The notes beneath the pieces are model-generated. The model was given only the letters and a program-made list of their open reading frames with translations. It had not been told where the DNA came from and did no database searches. From Marinicella pacifica (GTDB lineage Bacteria; Pseudomonadota; Gammaproteobacteria; Xanthomonadales; Marinicellaceae): a DNA stretch of 64,000 nt. This document shows, one piece after another, positions 46,610 to 55,800 of the stretch. The number at the start of each line of letters is the position of its first letter. Position 1 is the stretch's first letter. The DNA lies in the NCBI RefSeq assembly GCF_014636635.1, contig NZ_BMEO01000011.1, positions 1-64,000 on the forward strand. The letters are read 5' to 3'. The position numbers and the translations under genes were made by a program.

Positions 46610-47398
46610 TTATTTTCCTAATAATTTCTCTAAGCCCTGGTAATCTTTAAGATCCACAGGTTTGAGTTGTTCAGCATTAAGCTCAGTTAATATTTGATAA
46701 GCTTCGTCACTTTCATTAATCTCGTTTAAAGCTTTGATGACTGATGATTTGATGCTTGGACTAACGGTCGGTGAAGCCAAAAAGACCTGTCCCGGAAAAG
46801 GTTTACTTTCTTTTAAAACCAGTAAATTGGGGTACAGTTCATACAGATATTGCGGAATAATCGCTGCTTCAGCTTCTCCTGAAAAAACCTGGTTGATAAC
46901 GTCTTTCCAGGATAAAGCCGTGACCACTTTTTGCGGTTGCAAAAATAAATCCGTAAACCAGCGGTCATAAAGCAAGGATCCCAGGTTGGGTGAGGGGAAG
47001 GTGATGACCCGCTGTCCCACCAGCTGTCTGCCGATGTCTTTGGTCAGGTCTATGTTTTGGTTAGTGACCAGATAATATTTTTGATCCGCTGCAATGCGTA
47101 ATATGGGCTCGTAATTTTTTTCAGTGATGCGGTAAGCACCGATGTGCGGTGCATCTAAGGTGAAATCGGGGTTATTTGTTTTGGCATCCCGCCAGTAAAA
47201 GTAATAGTTATCCGCAGATTCGATGTTGACCGCAAAGCCGGTTTTTTGTGCCAGCCAGTCAGCCAGCGGCTGATAAACAAACGCAGCTTGCTGGTGGGGA
47301 TAAATGGCTTCCACCGTGAGGTTAATGGTCTGTGCTTTTAACTGAAAAACAGCGAAAAAACACACGAATGTGACAAAAAGTCGTACTTGTTTTGACAT
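46610..47398 (-). CDS. PhnD-like periplasmic substrate-binding protein (orphan)
   Basis: A protein of about 262 residues with a signal peptide (FVCFFAVFQLKAQ) and the phosphate/phosphite/phosphonate-binding fold: VEAIYPHQQAAFVYQPLADW, then DFTLDAPHIGAYRI, ITFPSPNLGSLLYDRWF and AAIIPQYLYELYP. No permease or ATPase gene is nearby, so it may be a sensory or chemoreceptor ligand-binding protein instead of a transporter part. ATG 47398 has GGA six bases upstream. The following PilZ gene may be co-transcribed, hinting at signalling, which is inference. Confidence 0.8.
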   Translation of the reverse strand: MSKQVRLFVTFVCFFAVFQLKAQTINLTVEAIYPHQQAAFVYQPLADWLAQKTGFAVNIESADNYYFYWRDAKTNNPDFTLDAPHIGAYRITEKNYEPILRIAADQKYYLVTNQNIDLTKDIGRQLVGQRVITFPSPNLGSLLYDRWFTDLFLQPQKVVTALSWKDVINQVFSGEAEAAIIPQYLYELYPNLLVLKESKPFPGQVFLASPTVSPSIKSSVIKALNEINESDEAYQILTELNAEQLKPVDLKDYQGLEKLLGK

Positions 47399-47466
47399 GA
47401 TGATTCCAACCCGGGTTGAATACAATTATCTTATCATAAATCAACAAGTTAGGACAATTTAGAGAG

Positions 47467-48186
47467 TTAATCATCTGCGCGGGATTTGTTTTTGACAATT
47501 TGAGCGCATAATTGCCCATTAAAATTGATTGGCGGTGAACATAATTGTACGGGGCTGTCATTTATTGTCACTTTTTCAGCATTTTTTAAATCTGTATGGT
47601 TTTTATCAAGCTGAACAAGTGTTAAGTGTTTTTTATTGCGACCGATAAAATGCAATCGGGCAATGATTTCTTGTCCGGGGTAACAACCCTTTTGATATTC
47701 AATCAACTGATGTTGATCCAAAGATAAATGCTGAGGGATAAACTGTTCACTGGTTTGCCGGGTAATCCAGGGCAATTCAGCGCGGAAAAATAAAGCCCAA
47801 AATAAGGTTTCATCGGCGACAGTCAGGTCTGCAGTCAATGTTAATTGAATGTCTTCAACCCGGCGGTAATCAGTTGCCTCAACAACAGGCTGTCGTTCAT
47901 CGGCCACTTTAAGTTTGACACCCATTCGAAAAATACGCATCTGTATATATTGTTCAAACTGTTCAGAAAGCGTTTTATCGACCGCTAAATAGTAATCATC
48001 GAATTGTTTCCACACCAATAAACTGAACAGGATGCGACCCTTGGGGTTACAAATGGCTGTGTAGTGTGGCTGAGGCCATTGATCATCGAATAAATTGATG
48101 GTTTGGTTTTGTAAAAAAACGGCCGCATCATTTCCGCTTAATTTAAATAGACTGAGGTGTTTTGCTAATGAGTGCAGGCTTGACAT
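47467..48186 (-). CDS. ygfZ: Folate-binding tRNA-modifying / iron-sulfur repair protein YgfZ
   Basis: GcvT-related protein that helps maintain certain iron-sulfur enzymes in a folate-dependent way. The family signature KGCYPGQEIIARLHFIG contains the conserved Cys. The 239-residue length is shorter than E. coli YgfZ but normal for other members. A strong AGGAGGT Shine-Dalgarno lies seven bases before ATG 48186. It is back-to-back with the succinate dehydrogenase operon, an iron-sulfur enzyme. Confidence 0.9.
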   Translation of the reverse strand: MSSLHSLAKHLSLFKLSGNDAAVFLQNQTINLFDDQWPQPHYTAICNPKGRILFSLLVWKQFDDYYLAVDKTLSEQFEQYIQMRIFRMGVKLKVADERQPVVEATDYRRVEDIQLTLTADLTVADETLFWALFFRAELPWITRQTSEQFIPQHLSLDQHQLIEYQKGCYPGQEIIARLHFIGRNKKHLTLVQLDKNHTDLKNAEKVTINDSPVQLCSPPINFNGQLCAQIVKNKSRADD

Positions 48187-48275
48187 AATTTTGACCTCCT
48201 GTGTGGATAATGGCCTATTTTAACAAATCAGGCTGCATTTGCAGCCCGTCCGGTCAATGCTGTTTGCGCATTGGA

Positions 48276-48410
48276 GAGCTGGGAGCAGGAGCGCAAGCGT
48301 ACGCCTCCATGGATGGAGGTGTGCTGCGTGAGCCGGGAGCGGAAGCGTACGCCTCCATGGATGGAGGTGTGCTGCGTGAGCTGGGAGCGGAAGTGTACGC
48401 CCCAAGGACA
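48276..48410. repeat. 48-bp palindromic tandem repeats upstream of the sdh operon
   Basis: Three units begin at 48276, 48330 and 48378 (the first carries a 6-base expansion, the third is truncated). Each has GAGC-GGGAGCGGAAGCGTACG followed by the palindrome CCTCCATGGATGGAGG (48304-48319 and 48352-48367) and GTGTGCTGCGT. ORFs in all frames here are repeat translations. The array fills most of the 300-bp gap between ygfZ and the sdh promoter. Confidence 0.85.
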
Positions 48411-48422
48411 TTCTTTCTTGAA

Positions 48423-48452
48423 CTGTCATTTGCCGGGGCGGGGTGTTATAAT
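48423..48452 (+). promoter_or_regulatory. Predicted sigma-70 promoter of the sdh operon
   Basis: A perfect TATAAT at 48447-48452 is preceded by an extended TG and, 18 bases upstream, by CTGTCA (four of six matches to TTGACA) at 48423-48428. Transcription would begin near 48459, about 28 bases before the first start codon. Confidence 0.6.
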
Positions 48453-48486
48453 TGCGCTTTGTTGAATTAATCAACTGATCATTATT

Positions 48487-48654
48487 GTGACCACAGAGAA
48501 CAATCAAAAACCGAATACAAAAAAACCGCCACACACAGACGAAAATCGTGCGGATGAAGTGCTGTATCCAAAAGAAATCGGTGGTCGAAAAAAAGGCCTG
48601 GAACCCACCCGTTATGGCGATTGGGAAAAAAATGGCCGCTGTATTGATTTTTAG
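48487..48654 (+). CDS. Succinate dehydrogenase assembly factor 4-type protein (DUF1674)
   Basis: A 55-residue protein read from GTG 48487. Its C-terminal half carries the DUF1674/SdhAF4 signature: EIGGRKKG, EPTRYGDWEKNGRCIDF. In mitochondria SDHAF4 binds the flavinylated SdhA subunit and protects it before assembly. The N-terminal part is polar and probably disordered. It lies 20 bp before sdhC under the operon promoter. In-frame upstream codons reach a stop without a better start, and no Shine-Dalgarno is evident. Function is transferred from the family and from gene position. Confidence 0.85.
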   Translation: MTTENNQKPNTKKPPHTDENRADEVLYPKEIGGRKKGLEPTRYGDWEKNGRCIDF

Positions 48655-48674
48655 AAAATAACACAGGAATATTC

Positions 48675-49052
48675 ATGAGTAGCTCAAACCGACCTCTGTC
48701 ACCACATTTGCAGGTGTACAAATTCCCGCTGACGGTTAAAACGTCCATACTTCACCGCATCACCGGTCTGCTGCTGGCTTTTGGCCTGGTGGTTTTTGTC
48801 TATTGGCTGACGGCCCTGGCCACAAACACAACGGCGGCGGATAAACTGCGCGCCTGGTTGCTCACGGTACCGGGTCAGATTCTTGTCTACCTGTGGCTGT
48901 TGACGTTTTTTTATCATTTTTGTAATGGAATCCGACACCTGTTTTGGGACGTGGGCAAAGGATTCACCAATGAACAGGCACAACGCTCAGCAGTGGCGGT
49001 CCTGGTGGCGTCGCTGTTATTAACCGTGCTGACTTTTTTCCTGGCATCCTAA
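48675..49052 (+). CDS. sdhC: Succinate dehydrogenase cytochrome b556 subunit
   Basis: Membrane anchor that binds haem b and ubiquinone. SPHLQVYKFPLTVKTSILHR and the His in HRITG are family hallmarks; three transmembrane helices fit 125 residues, and FCNGIRHLFWDVG contains the second conserved His. AGGA lies six bases before the ATG. Confidence 0.94.
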   Translation: MSSSNRPLSPHLQVYKFPLTVKTSILHRITGLLLAFGLVVFVYWLTALATNTTAADKLRAWLLTVPGQILVYLWLLTFFYHFCNGIRHLFWDVGKGFTNEQAQRSAVAVLVASLLLTVLTFFLAS

Positions 49053-49062
49053 GGAGAATACA

Positions 49063-49440
49063 ATGAAATACCAAACTGATTTAGCCAAAGCCAAAGGCCT
49101 CGGCAGTGCCCACAGCGGTTTTTCCCATTGGTGGCTGCAGCGGCTGTCTGCGGTGCTGTTGTTGCCCACAGGCTTGTATCTGCTGTGGCAATTTATCGCT
49201 CTGGATAATTTATCAGCCGCCGTCATGATTGAATGGATGAAATCATCGTTGAATGCCGGTGTATTGCTGGTATTCGTGTTGGCCGCGGCCTACCACGGCG
49301 CATTGGGTTTACAAGTCGTTATTGAAGACTACGTGAACAACAAAAGCACAATGATGGCACTGCGCACACTGGTGTATGGCGCCATGATTGGTCTCATTTA
49401 TTTCAGCTGTTTTGCTGTTTTTAAACTCTTATTGGGATAA
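49063..49440 (+). CDS. sdhD: Succinate dehydrogenase hydrophobic anchor subunit
   Basis: Second membrane anchor with three helices in 125 residues. AKGLGSAHSGFSHWWLQRLSA and the His in AYHGALGLQVVIEDYV are typical. An AAGGAG Shine-Dalgarno is present. It lies 10 bp after sdhC and 3 bp before sdhA. Confidence 0.93.
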   Translation: MKYQTDLAKAKGLGSAHSGFSHWWLQRLSAVLLLPTGLYLLWQFIALDNLSAAVMIEWMKSSLNAGVLLVFVLAAAYHGALGLQVVIEDYVNNKSTMMALRTLVYGAMIGLIYFSCFAVFKLLLG

Positions 49441-49443
49441 ACA

Positions 49444-51231
49444 ATGTCACAAACATACGAAATTACAGAACATAAATTTGATGCCGTTGTGGTGGGTGCC
49501 GGTGGAGCCGGTTTGCGTGCCACCATGGGTTTGGCCACCAAAGGTTTAAAAACGGCTTGTGTGACAAAAGTGTTTCCAACCCGATCGCACACCGTGGCCG
49601 CCCAGGGCGGTATGAGTGCGTCTTTGGGTAATATGGGCGAAGATGACTGGCGTTGGCATATGTACGACACCATCAAGGGCTCAGACTGGCTGGGTGATCA
49701 GGACGCTATTGAGTATATGTGTCGCGAAGCGGTTCCGGCGGTGATTGAATTGGAACATTACGGCGTGCCTTTTTCGCGCACCGAAGACGGTAAAATTTAT
49801 CAACGACCGTTCGGTGGTATGACCACCAATTTCGGTAAAGGCACTGCGCAAAGAACCTGTGCCGCAGCGGACCGCACCGGCCATGCGATTTTGCACACTT
49901 TATACCAACAGTCTCTAAAGCATGATGCCTCGTTTTTTATTGAATACTTTGCCATAGATCTGGTGATGGAAAACGGTGAATGTAAAGGGGTATTGGCCTG
50001 GAACCTTGCAGATGGCACCTTGCATTTGTTCCGCGGCAAAGCCGTGATTCTGGCTACAGGCGGCTATGGTCGCGCTTATTTTTCATGCACATCGGCGCAC
50101 ACCTGTACCGGTGACGGCAACGCCATGGTATTGCGTGCCGGATTACCCTTACAAGACATGGAATTCGTCCAGTTTCACCCCACCGGAATATATGGTGCGG
50201 GTTGTTTAATTACCGAAGGGGTGCGCGGTGAAGGTGGTTTCTTAACCAACTCCGAAGGCGAGCGCTTTATGGAGCGCTATGCCCCAAATGCCAAAGACCT
50301 GGCTTCTCGTGATGTGGTGTCACGATCCATGACCATCGAAATCCGTGAAGGTCGCGGTGTCGGACCGAATAAAGACCATATAAATCTCCATTTGGATCAT
50401 CTCGGGGCTGACGTGATTCACAATCGATTACCGGGCATTGCCGACTCGGCTGAGATTTTTGCCGGTGTCGATGTGTCTAAAGAACCGATTCCTGTGTTGC
50501 CGACGGTTCACTATAACATGGGCGGTATTCCAACCAACTACCATGGTGAAGTGGTGCATAAAAAAGACGGCAATCCCGATGAAGTGGTACCCGGTTTATA
50601 TGCCATCGGTGAAGCGGCCTGTGTCTCTGTGCATGGTGCCAATCGGCTGGGTTCTAATTCTTTACTGGACTTAATTGTGTTCGGACGGGCGGTGGCGAAC
50701 CGTTGTTCCGAAACCATCAAACCCGGTGAATCACACAGCGAATTACCCAAAGATGCACTCGATAAATCGCTGAATGATTTTGATAAAACCAGACACGCTA
50801 AGGGTGCGATTCGCACCGCTGAACTGCGTCTTGAAATGCAAAAAGTCATGCAGGACAACGCCGCAGTTTTCAGAACCGGCGAGGTGCTACAGGAAGGTTG
50901 TGATAAAATCACCGCCACCGCCGCTAAAATAAATGATATTCATGTGTCTGACCGTTCCATGGTGTGGAACAGTGATTTGGTGGAGTCTCTGGAGTTGCGT
51001 AATTTAATGAGTCAGGCAGTGGTCACCATGTTTTCTGCAGAAAACCGCAAAGAATCACGCGGCGCCCATGCACGTGAAGATTTCCCGGACCGCAATGATG
51101 AGGAATGGATGAAGCACACCTTGGCTTATACGGATACCGACAACAAGGTTCATTTTGATTACCGTCCGGTGCACATGCACACCTTAACCGATGAGTGTGA
51201 AGTGATTGCTCCCCAGAAACGCGTTTATTAG
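49444..51231 (+). CDS. sdhA: Succinate dehydrogenase flavoprotein subunit
   Basis: Oxidises succinate to fumarate with covalently bound FAD. The N-terminal [17 protein letters not shown] and the flavinylation segment [18 protein letters not shown] (His linked to FAD) are present. [20 protein letters not shown] and the catalytic Arg region [19 protein letters not shown] complete the active site. The 595-residue length is normal. Two candidate assembly factors are encoded in the same operon (the DUF1674 protein and SdhE). Confidence 0.97.
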   Translation: MSQTYEITEHKFDAVVVGAGGAGLRATMGLATKGLKTACVTKVFPTRSHTVAAQGGMSASLGNMGEDDWRWHMYDTIKGSDWLGDQDAIEYMCREAVPAVIELEHYGVPFSRTEDGKIYQRPFGGMTTNFGKGTAQRTCAAADRTGHAILHTLYQQSLKHDASFFIEYFAIDLVMENGECKGVLAWNLADGTLHLFRGKAVILATGGYGRAYFSCTSAHTCTGDGNAMVLRAGLPLQDMEFVQFHPTGIYGAGCLITEGVRGEGGFLTNSEGERFMERYAPNAKDLASRDVVSRSMTIEIREGRGVGPNKDHINLHLDHLGADVIHNRLPGIADSAEIFAGVDVSKEPIPVLPTVHYNMGGIPTNYHGEVVHKKDGNPDEVVPGLYAIGEAACVSVHGANRLGSNSLLDLIVFGRAVANRCSETIKPGESHSELPKDALDKSLNDFDKTRHAKGAIRTAELRLEMQKVMQDNAAVFRTGEVLQEGCDKITATAAKINDIHVSDRSMVWNSDLVESLELRNLMSQAVVTMFSAENRKESRGAHAREDFPDRNDEEWMKHTLAYTDTDNKVHFDYRPVHMHTLTDECEVIAPQKRVY

Positions 51232-51240
51232 AGGTTTATC

Positions 51241-52029
51241 ATGGCTGAGTTTAGCTTACCTAAAAATTCTAAAATCAACAAAGGCACCCATTATCCGTTG
51301 TCACAAAAAGGCGGCGATGTCAGTACTTTTAAAGTTTATCGGTGGTCGCCGGATGAGGGTAAAAACCCGCGTACGGACACCTACGAGGTGAATCTGGACA
51401 ATTGTGGTCCGATGGTGCTGGATGCTTTGATTAAAATTAAGGACGAAGTGGACTCTACCTTAACGTTTCGGCGCTCCTGTCGTGAAGGTATTTGCGGTTC
51501 TTGTGCGATGAACATTAATGGCACCAACACCCTGGCTTGTACCACTTCTATCAAAGCCATCAAAGGCAAGGAGGTTTCCATTTACCCCTTACCGCACATG
51601 GAAGTGGTCAAAGATCTGGTGCCAGATCTGAGTCACTTTTACGCCCAATACGCGTCCATTAAACCCTGGTTACAGACCGATTCGGTGCCATTGCCTGATA
51701 AGGAGCGATTGCAGTCGATTGAAGATCGCGAAAAACTTGACGGGCTTTATGAGTGCATTTTATGTGCCTGTTGCACCACGTCTTGCCCCAGTTACTGGTG
51801 GAACGGTGACCGCTATCTGGGACCTGCGGTGTTACTGCAATCCTATCGCTGGTTGGCAGATTCACGGGATGAACACACCGGTGAACGCCTGGATGATTTA
51901 GAAGACCCGTTTAAATTGTACCGTTGTCACACCATCATGAATTGCACCAGCACCTGTCCCAAAGGGTTGAACCCGGGTAAAGCTATTGCTGAAATTAAGA
52001 AAATGATTGCCGAGCGTCACGCCCTGTAA
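51241..52029 (+). CDS. sdhB: Succinate dehydrogenase iron-sulfur subunit
   Basis: Carries electrons from FAD to quinone through three clusters. The 2Fe-2S site is [15 protein letters not shown] with the later C of TLACTT. The 4Fe-4S and 3Fe-4S sites are [16 protein letters not shown] and [17 protein letters not shown]. At 262 residues it is slightly longer than the E. coli protein at the N-terminus. A GAGG Shine-Dalgarno is present. Confidence 0.97.
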   Translation: MAEFSLPKNSKINKGTHYPLSQKGGDVSTFKVYRWSPDEGKNPRTDTYEVNLDNCGPMVLDALIKIKDEVDSTLTFRRSCREGICGSCAMNINGTNTLACTTSIKAIKGKEVSIYPLPHMEVVKDLVPDLSHFYAQYASIKPWLQTDSVPLPDKERLQSIEDREKLDGLYECILCACCTTSCPSYWWNGDRYLGPAVLLQSYRWLADSRDEHTGERLDDLEDPFKLYRCHTIMNCTSTCPKGLNPGKAIAEIKKMIAERHAL

Positions 52030-52031
52030 CC

Positions 52032-52295
52032 ATGGAGACAGCGAACCATGATCGCATTGGTTATTTTCGCTGGCGTTGCCGACGGGGCATGAAAGAACTT
52101 GATTTTGTGCTCAATGGCTTCTTGGATCAATGTTGGAATGGGTTAAACACAGAGGATAAAAAGTTGCTGGATGAGTTGTTAGAAGAGCAAGACATGCAGT
52201 TGTGGTACTGGATGAGTGGTCAGCAACAACCGCAAGACCCTGACATCAACGCGCTGGTGAAACAAATCTGTGCCGCCGGTTACCATCAAAAATAA
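52032..52295 (+). CDS. sdhE: FAD assembly factor SdhE
   Basis: Small helical protein that promotes covalent flavinylation of SdhA. The RGxxE motif is in RCRRGMKELDFVL, and the pattern LLDELLEEQDMQLWYWMSG is typical. Length is 87 residues. It starts two bases after the sdhB stop, and its own 3' end overlaps the next ORF by 26 bp. Confidence 0.92.
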   Translation: METANHDRIGYFRWRCRRGMKELDFVLNGFLDQCWNGLNTEDKKLLDELLEEQDMQLWYWMSGQQQPQDPDINALVKQICAAGYHQK

Positions 52296-52674
52296 TCAGT
52301 GGATTGACGGTTTGTGGCTGAGCCAGTGGTTGCTGCTTTTTGTGTTTGTGAACGGCTGCTTATTTGTGACCTGGCCATGGTCGCTATTCAGTCTTCTGAT
52401 TCTGCCGTTTATCCTGTGCAATCAAAGAACAATCAGTCAAAATAAAAACCGTGAGATATATGTTAACAAGCAATCGCAATGGTTTTGTCGACTGGCTGAG
52501 GATGTGATGGCGTGTCGTGTAGGGGATTACTGGCACATGGGCGGATGGCTCTGGTTGCGACTTGAAAGCGACCGTTTTCAACACCATTGTTTAATCATCA
52601 AAAATCGAATGGGCGGGGTCGGATACGCACAACTTTTAATCGCAGTGAATCAAAATGAGCAAAAAACAGAATAA
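52270..52674 (+). CDS. YgfX/CptA-like membrane protein
   Basis: A 134-residue protein from a GTG start. Two adjacent hydrophobic helices ([24 protein letters not shown]) are followed by a soluble tail. In E. coli the gene after sdhE is ygfX (cptA), an inner-membrane protein of similar plan, once proposed as a toxin acting on the cytoskeleton. Sequence similarity is weak by eye, and the assignment rests mainly on topology and position. It overlaps sdhE by 26 bp and ispG by 20 bp, so it is surely translated with them if it is real. Confidence 0.6.
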   Translation: MPPVTIKNNQWIDGLWLSQWLLLFVFVNGCLFVTWPWSLFSLLILPFILCNQRTISQNKNREIYVNKQSQWFCRLAEDVMACRVGDYWHMGGWLWLRLESDRFQHHCLIIKNRMGGVGYAQLLIAVNQNEQKTE

Positions 52675-53863
52675 ACGTTATACCGTGGCTGTGGGGGATG
52701 TGACGGTGGGTTCTGATCACCCGGTGGTGGTGCAGTCCATGACCAACACCGATACCGCCGATGCCAAATCCACTGCCCGGCAGATTTATGAATTACACCA
52801 GGCCGGTTCACAAATTGTGCGCATTACCGTTAATAATGAATCGTCTGCCGCTGCCGTGCCGGAGATTATTGACCGTCTGGCCGCCGCTCAATGTCATGTT
52901 CCGGTGGTGGGTGATTTTCATTATAATGGCCACCGTTTACTACAGGATTATCCTAAGTGTGCCGAAAAACTGGCCAAATTCCGAATAAACCCGGGTAATG
53001 TGGGTTTTGGGAAAAAGAAAGATCAGCAGTTTGCCGAAATCATTGAAATTGCTAAGAATTTAGATAAGCCGGTTCGTATCGGTGGAAACTGGGGCAGCTT
53101 AGATCAAAAACTGATGGCAAAAATGATGGATGACAATGCCCGTCAGGCCGAACCGCTTGATAGTCAGTCTTTGATTGAAAAAGCATTAATAGAGTCTGTG
53201 TTATCGAGTGCACGGCAAGCCGAAGAACTGGGTTTACCGGCGGATAAAATTATCATCAGCTGTAAAGTCAGCGCCGTACAATCTCTGATTCGAATCTATC
53301 AACAACTGCAGGAATTATGTTTATACCCGCTCCATTTGGGCCTCACCGAAGCCGGCATGGGGTACAAAGGCGTGGTCGCTTCAACCGCGGCCTTGTCGGT
53401 TCTGTTGCAGCAAGGTATCGGTGACACCATTCGGGTTTCATTAACTCCGGAACCGGGCCAGGCGCGTACCGATGAGGTCAAAATTGCGCAGCAAATCTTA
53501 CAAAGTCTGGATTTACAATCCTTTAAACCCGAAGTCACCGCCTGTCCCGGCTGTGGCCGCACCACCAGTGAGTTTTTCCAGGTCTTGGCGCAACAAGTCA
53601 GTCAGCACATGGATAAAAAAATGCCCGAATGGCGCTTAACCCGACCCGGCGTCAAAGACATGAATGTGGCGGTGATGGGTTGCGTGGTCAACGGCCCCGG
53701 TGAGTCGAAACACGCCGATATCGGTATATCTTTACCCGGCACCGGCGAAGCGCCCACCGCCCCGGTGTTTATTCGGGGTCAAAAAACCCACACCTTAAAA
53801 GGTGACAACATCGGTGAACAATTTATTGCCTTGTTAGAGGAATTTGTTGAAAACCATTACTGA
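52655..53863 (+). CDS. ispG: 4-hydroxy-3-methylbut-2-enyl diphosphate synthase
   Basis: Iron-sulfur enzyme of the MEP isoprenoid pathway, flavodoxin-dependent. The N-terminal TIM barrel opens [20 protein letters not shown] and includes RINPGNVG. The cluster ligands lie in [12 protein letters not shown] and [16 protein letters not shown]. The 402-residue length is that of the short bacterial form. It supplies isoprenoid precursors for ubiquinone, whose synthesis genes are nearby. Confidence 0.96.
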   Translation: MSKKQNKRYTVAVGDVTVGSDHPVVVQSMTNTDTADAKSTARQIYELHQAGSQIVRITVNNESSAAAVPEIIDRLAAAQCHVPVVGDFHYNGHRLLQDYPKCAEKLAKFRINPGNVGFGKKKDQQFAEIIEIAKNLDKPVRIGGNWGSLDQKLMAKMMDDNARQAEPLDSQSLIEKALIESVLSSARQAEELGLPADKIIISCKVSAVQSLIRIYQQLQELCLYPLHLGLTEAGMGYKGVVASTAALSVLLQQGIGDTIRVSLTPEPGQARTDEVKIAQQILQSLDLQSFKPEVTACPGCGRTTSEFFQVLAQQVSQHMDKKMPEWRLTRPGVKDMNVAVMGCVVNGPGESKHADIGISLPGTGEAPTAPVFIRGQKTHTLKGDNIGEQFIALLEEFVENHY

Positions 53864-54159
53864 TCAGAGGACAGGGAGTAAGAGGACATAGGACAGAGGA
53901 CAGTGTATTTTACTTCTTGACATTTTGAGGCGACAACTGTTCTGACACAGGGGTTGTTAACCACAAAGTTCGCAGAGATTTTCACAAAGGGCACGGAGTA
54001 ATTCATTCATTATTATTTCCTTAGTGAACTTTGTGTGTTCTCCGAGCTCTCTATGGTTGAATTTTAGTTTGACAAGGTAAGAATACACGTAAAGATACGG
54101 GCTAACAGGCCCGCGGGATTTTTATAGGACGCTGGATACCGGACTGCGCCGGTATAAAT
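53864..54159. repeat. Repeat-bearing spacer between ispG and ubiB
   Basis: No gene is seen. Three AGGACA units lie at about 53868-53902. From about 53957 to 54060 there is a palindromic element: CACAAAGTTC (53962-53971) pairs perfectly with GAACTTTGTG (54026-54035), with outer AACCA/TGGTT ends. This resembles the AACCACAAAG-type repeats scattered in many bacterial genomes. A hairpin at 54136-54155 lies next to the ubiB stop. Confidence 0.6.
54136..54155 (-). terminator. Hairpin after ubiB
   Basis: A 7-bp stem (ATACCGG with CCGGTAT, loop of six bases) begins five bases beyond the ubiB stop. It lacks a T tract, so terminator function is uncertain. Confidence 0.4.
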
Positions 54160-55800
54160 TTATTTTCTGAAGGCGCGGTAGGCTAAATAGAGGGTTAGGG
54201 CGCCACTGATCATAACTGAATTGGCGATACCCGGCAACCAGCTTGTCTGTTCTCCATCCAATGCATATAACACGGCCGTTGCGGTGAGGCCACCAGCAGT
54301 CAAAATGCTGAACTTTAATTGTTGTTGAGTCTGTTGTTTTTGCCGGCGGCGTTCGGCCTGTTCCAGTTTTAAATGACGGGGCAGGGGTTTGACCTGCTGG
54401 CTGAGCAACTGATGCACCAGCATCGGGGTTTCGGCGGCTTGCTCAATCCATTTGGGCAAATTTTCTTTAACTTTATCCAGGGCATTTTGTGGACCGTAGT
54501 GTTGCCGCATAATGTCTCTGAGAATCGGCTCAGAGGTTTGCCAGACATCTAATTGCGAATAGAGCTGACGCCCCAGGCCTTCGATGTTGAGTAATGTTTT
54601 TTGTAATAAAATTAATTCCGGCTGAATAATCAGCTTAAAACGTTTGGCCATCTGAAAGGTTTTCAGCATCACTTCACCAAAGGATATTTCCTCAATGGGT
54701 CGGGCCAGATAGGGCTCGCAAATGGTGCGGGTGGCGGCTTCTAAATCATCTAAATTGGTGTCAGCCGGTACCCAGCCGGACTCAATATGCAGTTCGGCGA
54801 TGCGGCGATAATCTTGTTCAAAAAAAGCCATAAAATTATTCGCCAAATCTACCCGGTGGCCTTTGGGTAATGAACCGCAAATACCGAAATCCAGCAACAT
54901 GATTTGCGGATCATCGGGATTTTCCGGATTGATAAATATATTGCCCGGGTGCATATCGGCATGAAAAAAATTATCTCTGAAAACCTGGGTATAGAAAATT
55001 TTGATGCCTTTTTCAGCCAGCCGTTGACGGTTAATACCGGCGGCATCCAAAGCCGCAAAATCCTTGATGGAAATACCCTTGATACGTTCCTGTACCATGA
55101 CTTTTTGTTTGCTGTAGTCCCAGTAGATTTTCGGGATATAAAGGTGTTGAGAGTGGCGGAAATTTTTTCTCAGCAGTGAACAATTGGCCGCTTCACGTTG
55201 TAAATCCAGTTCGTCATATATGGTTTTTTCGAATTCATCGACAATTTCCCGGGGATTGACCTGAACCCCGGCTTTCAGGTGCCGACCGGCCAGTTCAGCG
55301 AGGGTGTGCATCAGTTGTACATCACGTTTGATTTTTTTCTCGATGCCGGGCCTGAGAATTTTAATCACCACGTCATCACCGGTTTTCAGGGTGGCGGCGT
55401 GTACTTGAGCTATCGAGGCTGAGGCCAGCGGCTGCTCTTCGACTTCAGCAAAATGACTGCGTAAATCAGCGTCCAGCTGATCTTGTACAACCGTTTTGGC
55501 TTGATGCCAGGAGATGGGTTCGACATCGTCCTGTAGTTTTCCCAACGCCAGTGCGATATCCGCGGGAATTAAATCGGGTCGGGTGGATAAAGTTTGCCCG
55601 AGCTTAATAAAAATGGGGCCCAATTCTTCAAGTGCCAAACGCAAGCGTTCACCCGGAGGCATACTTTTGACGCCTTTTTTACCGAAAGGCGCGAGTACAT
55701 TCACCAGGTTAAAAAAACCAAAGCGACCATTATTCACCAAAGAGGGAATGCGATAAGCCGCTAACGTGTGGCTTATTTTAAGCAAACGGAAAAATTTCAT
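54160..55800 (-). CDS. ubiB: Ubiquinone biosynthesis ATPase-like protein UbiB
   Basis: Atypical ABC1/ADCK-family kinase-like ATPase needed for ubiquinone synthesis at the inner membrane. KLGQTLSTRPDLIP is the KxGQ family motif. The modified nucleotide loop is PLASASIAQVHAATL, the catalytic loop is HADMHPGNIF, and LLDFGICG binds metal. Two C-terminal transmembrane helices (about 495-543) fit the family. Length is 546 residues. Its ATG overlaps the ubiJ stop by four bases. Confidence 0.95.
   Translation of the reverse strand: MKFFRLLKISHTLAAYRIPSLVNNGRFGFFNLVNVLAPFGKKGVKSMPPGERLRLALEELGPIFIKLGQTLSTRPDLIPADIALALGKLQDDVEPISWHQAKTVVQDQLDADLRSHFAEVEEQPLASASIAQVHAATLKTGDDVVIKILRPGIEKKIKRDVQLMHTLAELAGRHLKAGVQVNPREIVDEFEKTIYDELDLQREAANCSLLRKNFRHSQHLYIPKIYWDYSKQKVMVQERIKGISIKDFAALDAAGINRQRLAEKGIKIFYTQVFRDNFFHADMHPGNIFINPENPDDPQIMLLDFGICGSLPKGHRVDLANNFMAFFEQDYRRIAELHIESGWVPADTNLDDLEAATRTICEPYLARPIEEISFGEVMLKTFQMAKRFKLIIQPELILLQKTLLNIEGLGRQLYSQLDVWQTSEPILRDIMRQHYGPQNALDKVKENLPKWIEQAAETPMLVHQLLSQQVKPLPRHLKLEQAERRRQKQQTQQQLKFSILTAGGLTATAVLYALDGEQTSWLPGIANSVMISGALTLYLAYRAFRK

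Noticed and set aside
48201-48534. ORFs on both strands with repeated peptides near ygfZ
   Set aside because: They translate the 48-bp palindromic repeats; open frames arise on both strands because the unit length is a multiple of three.
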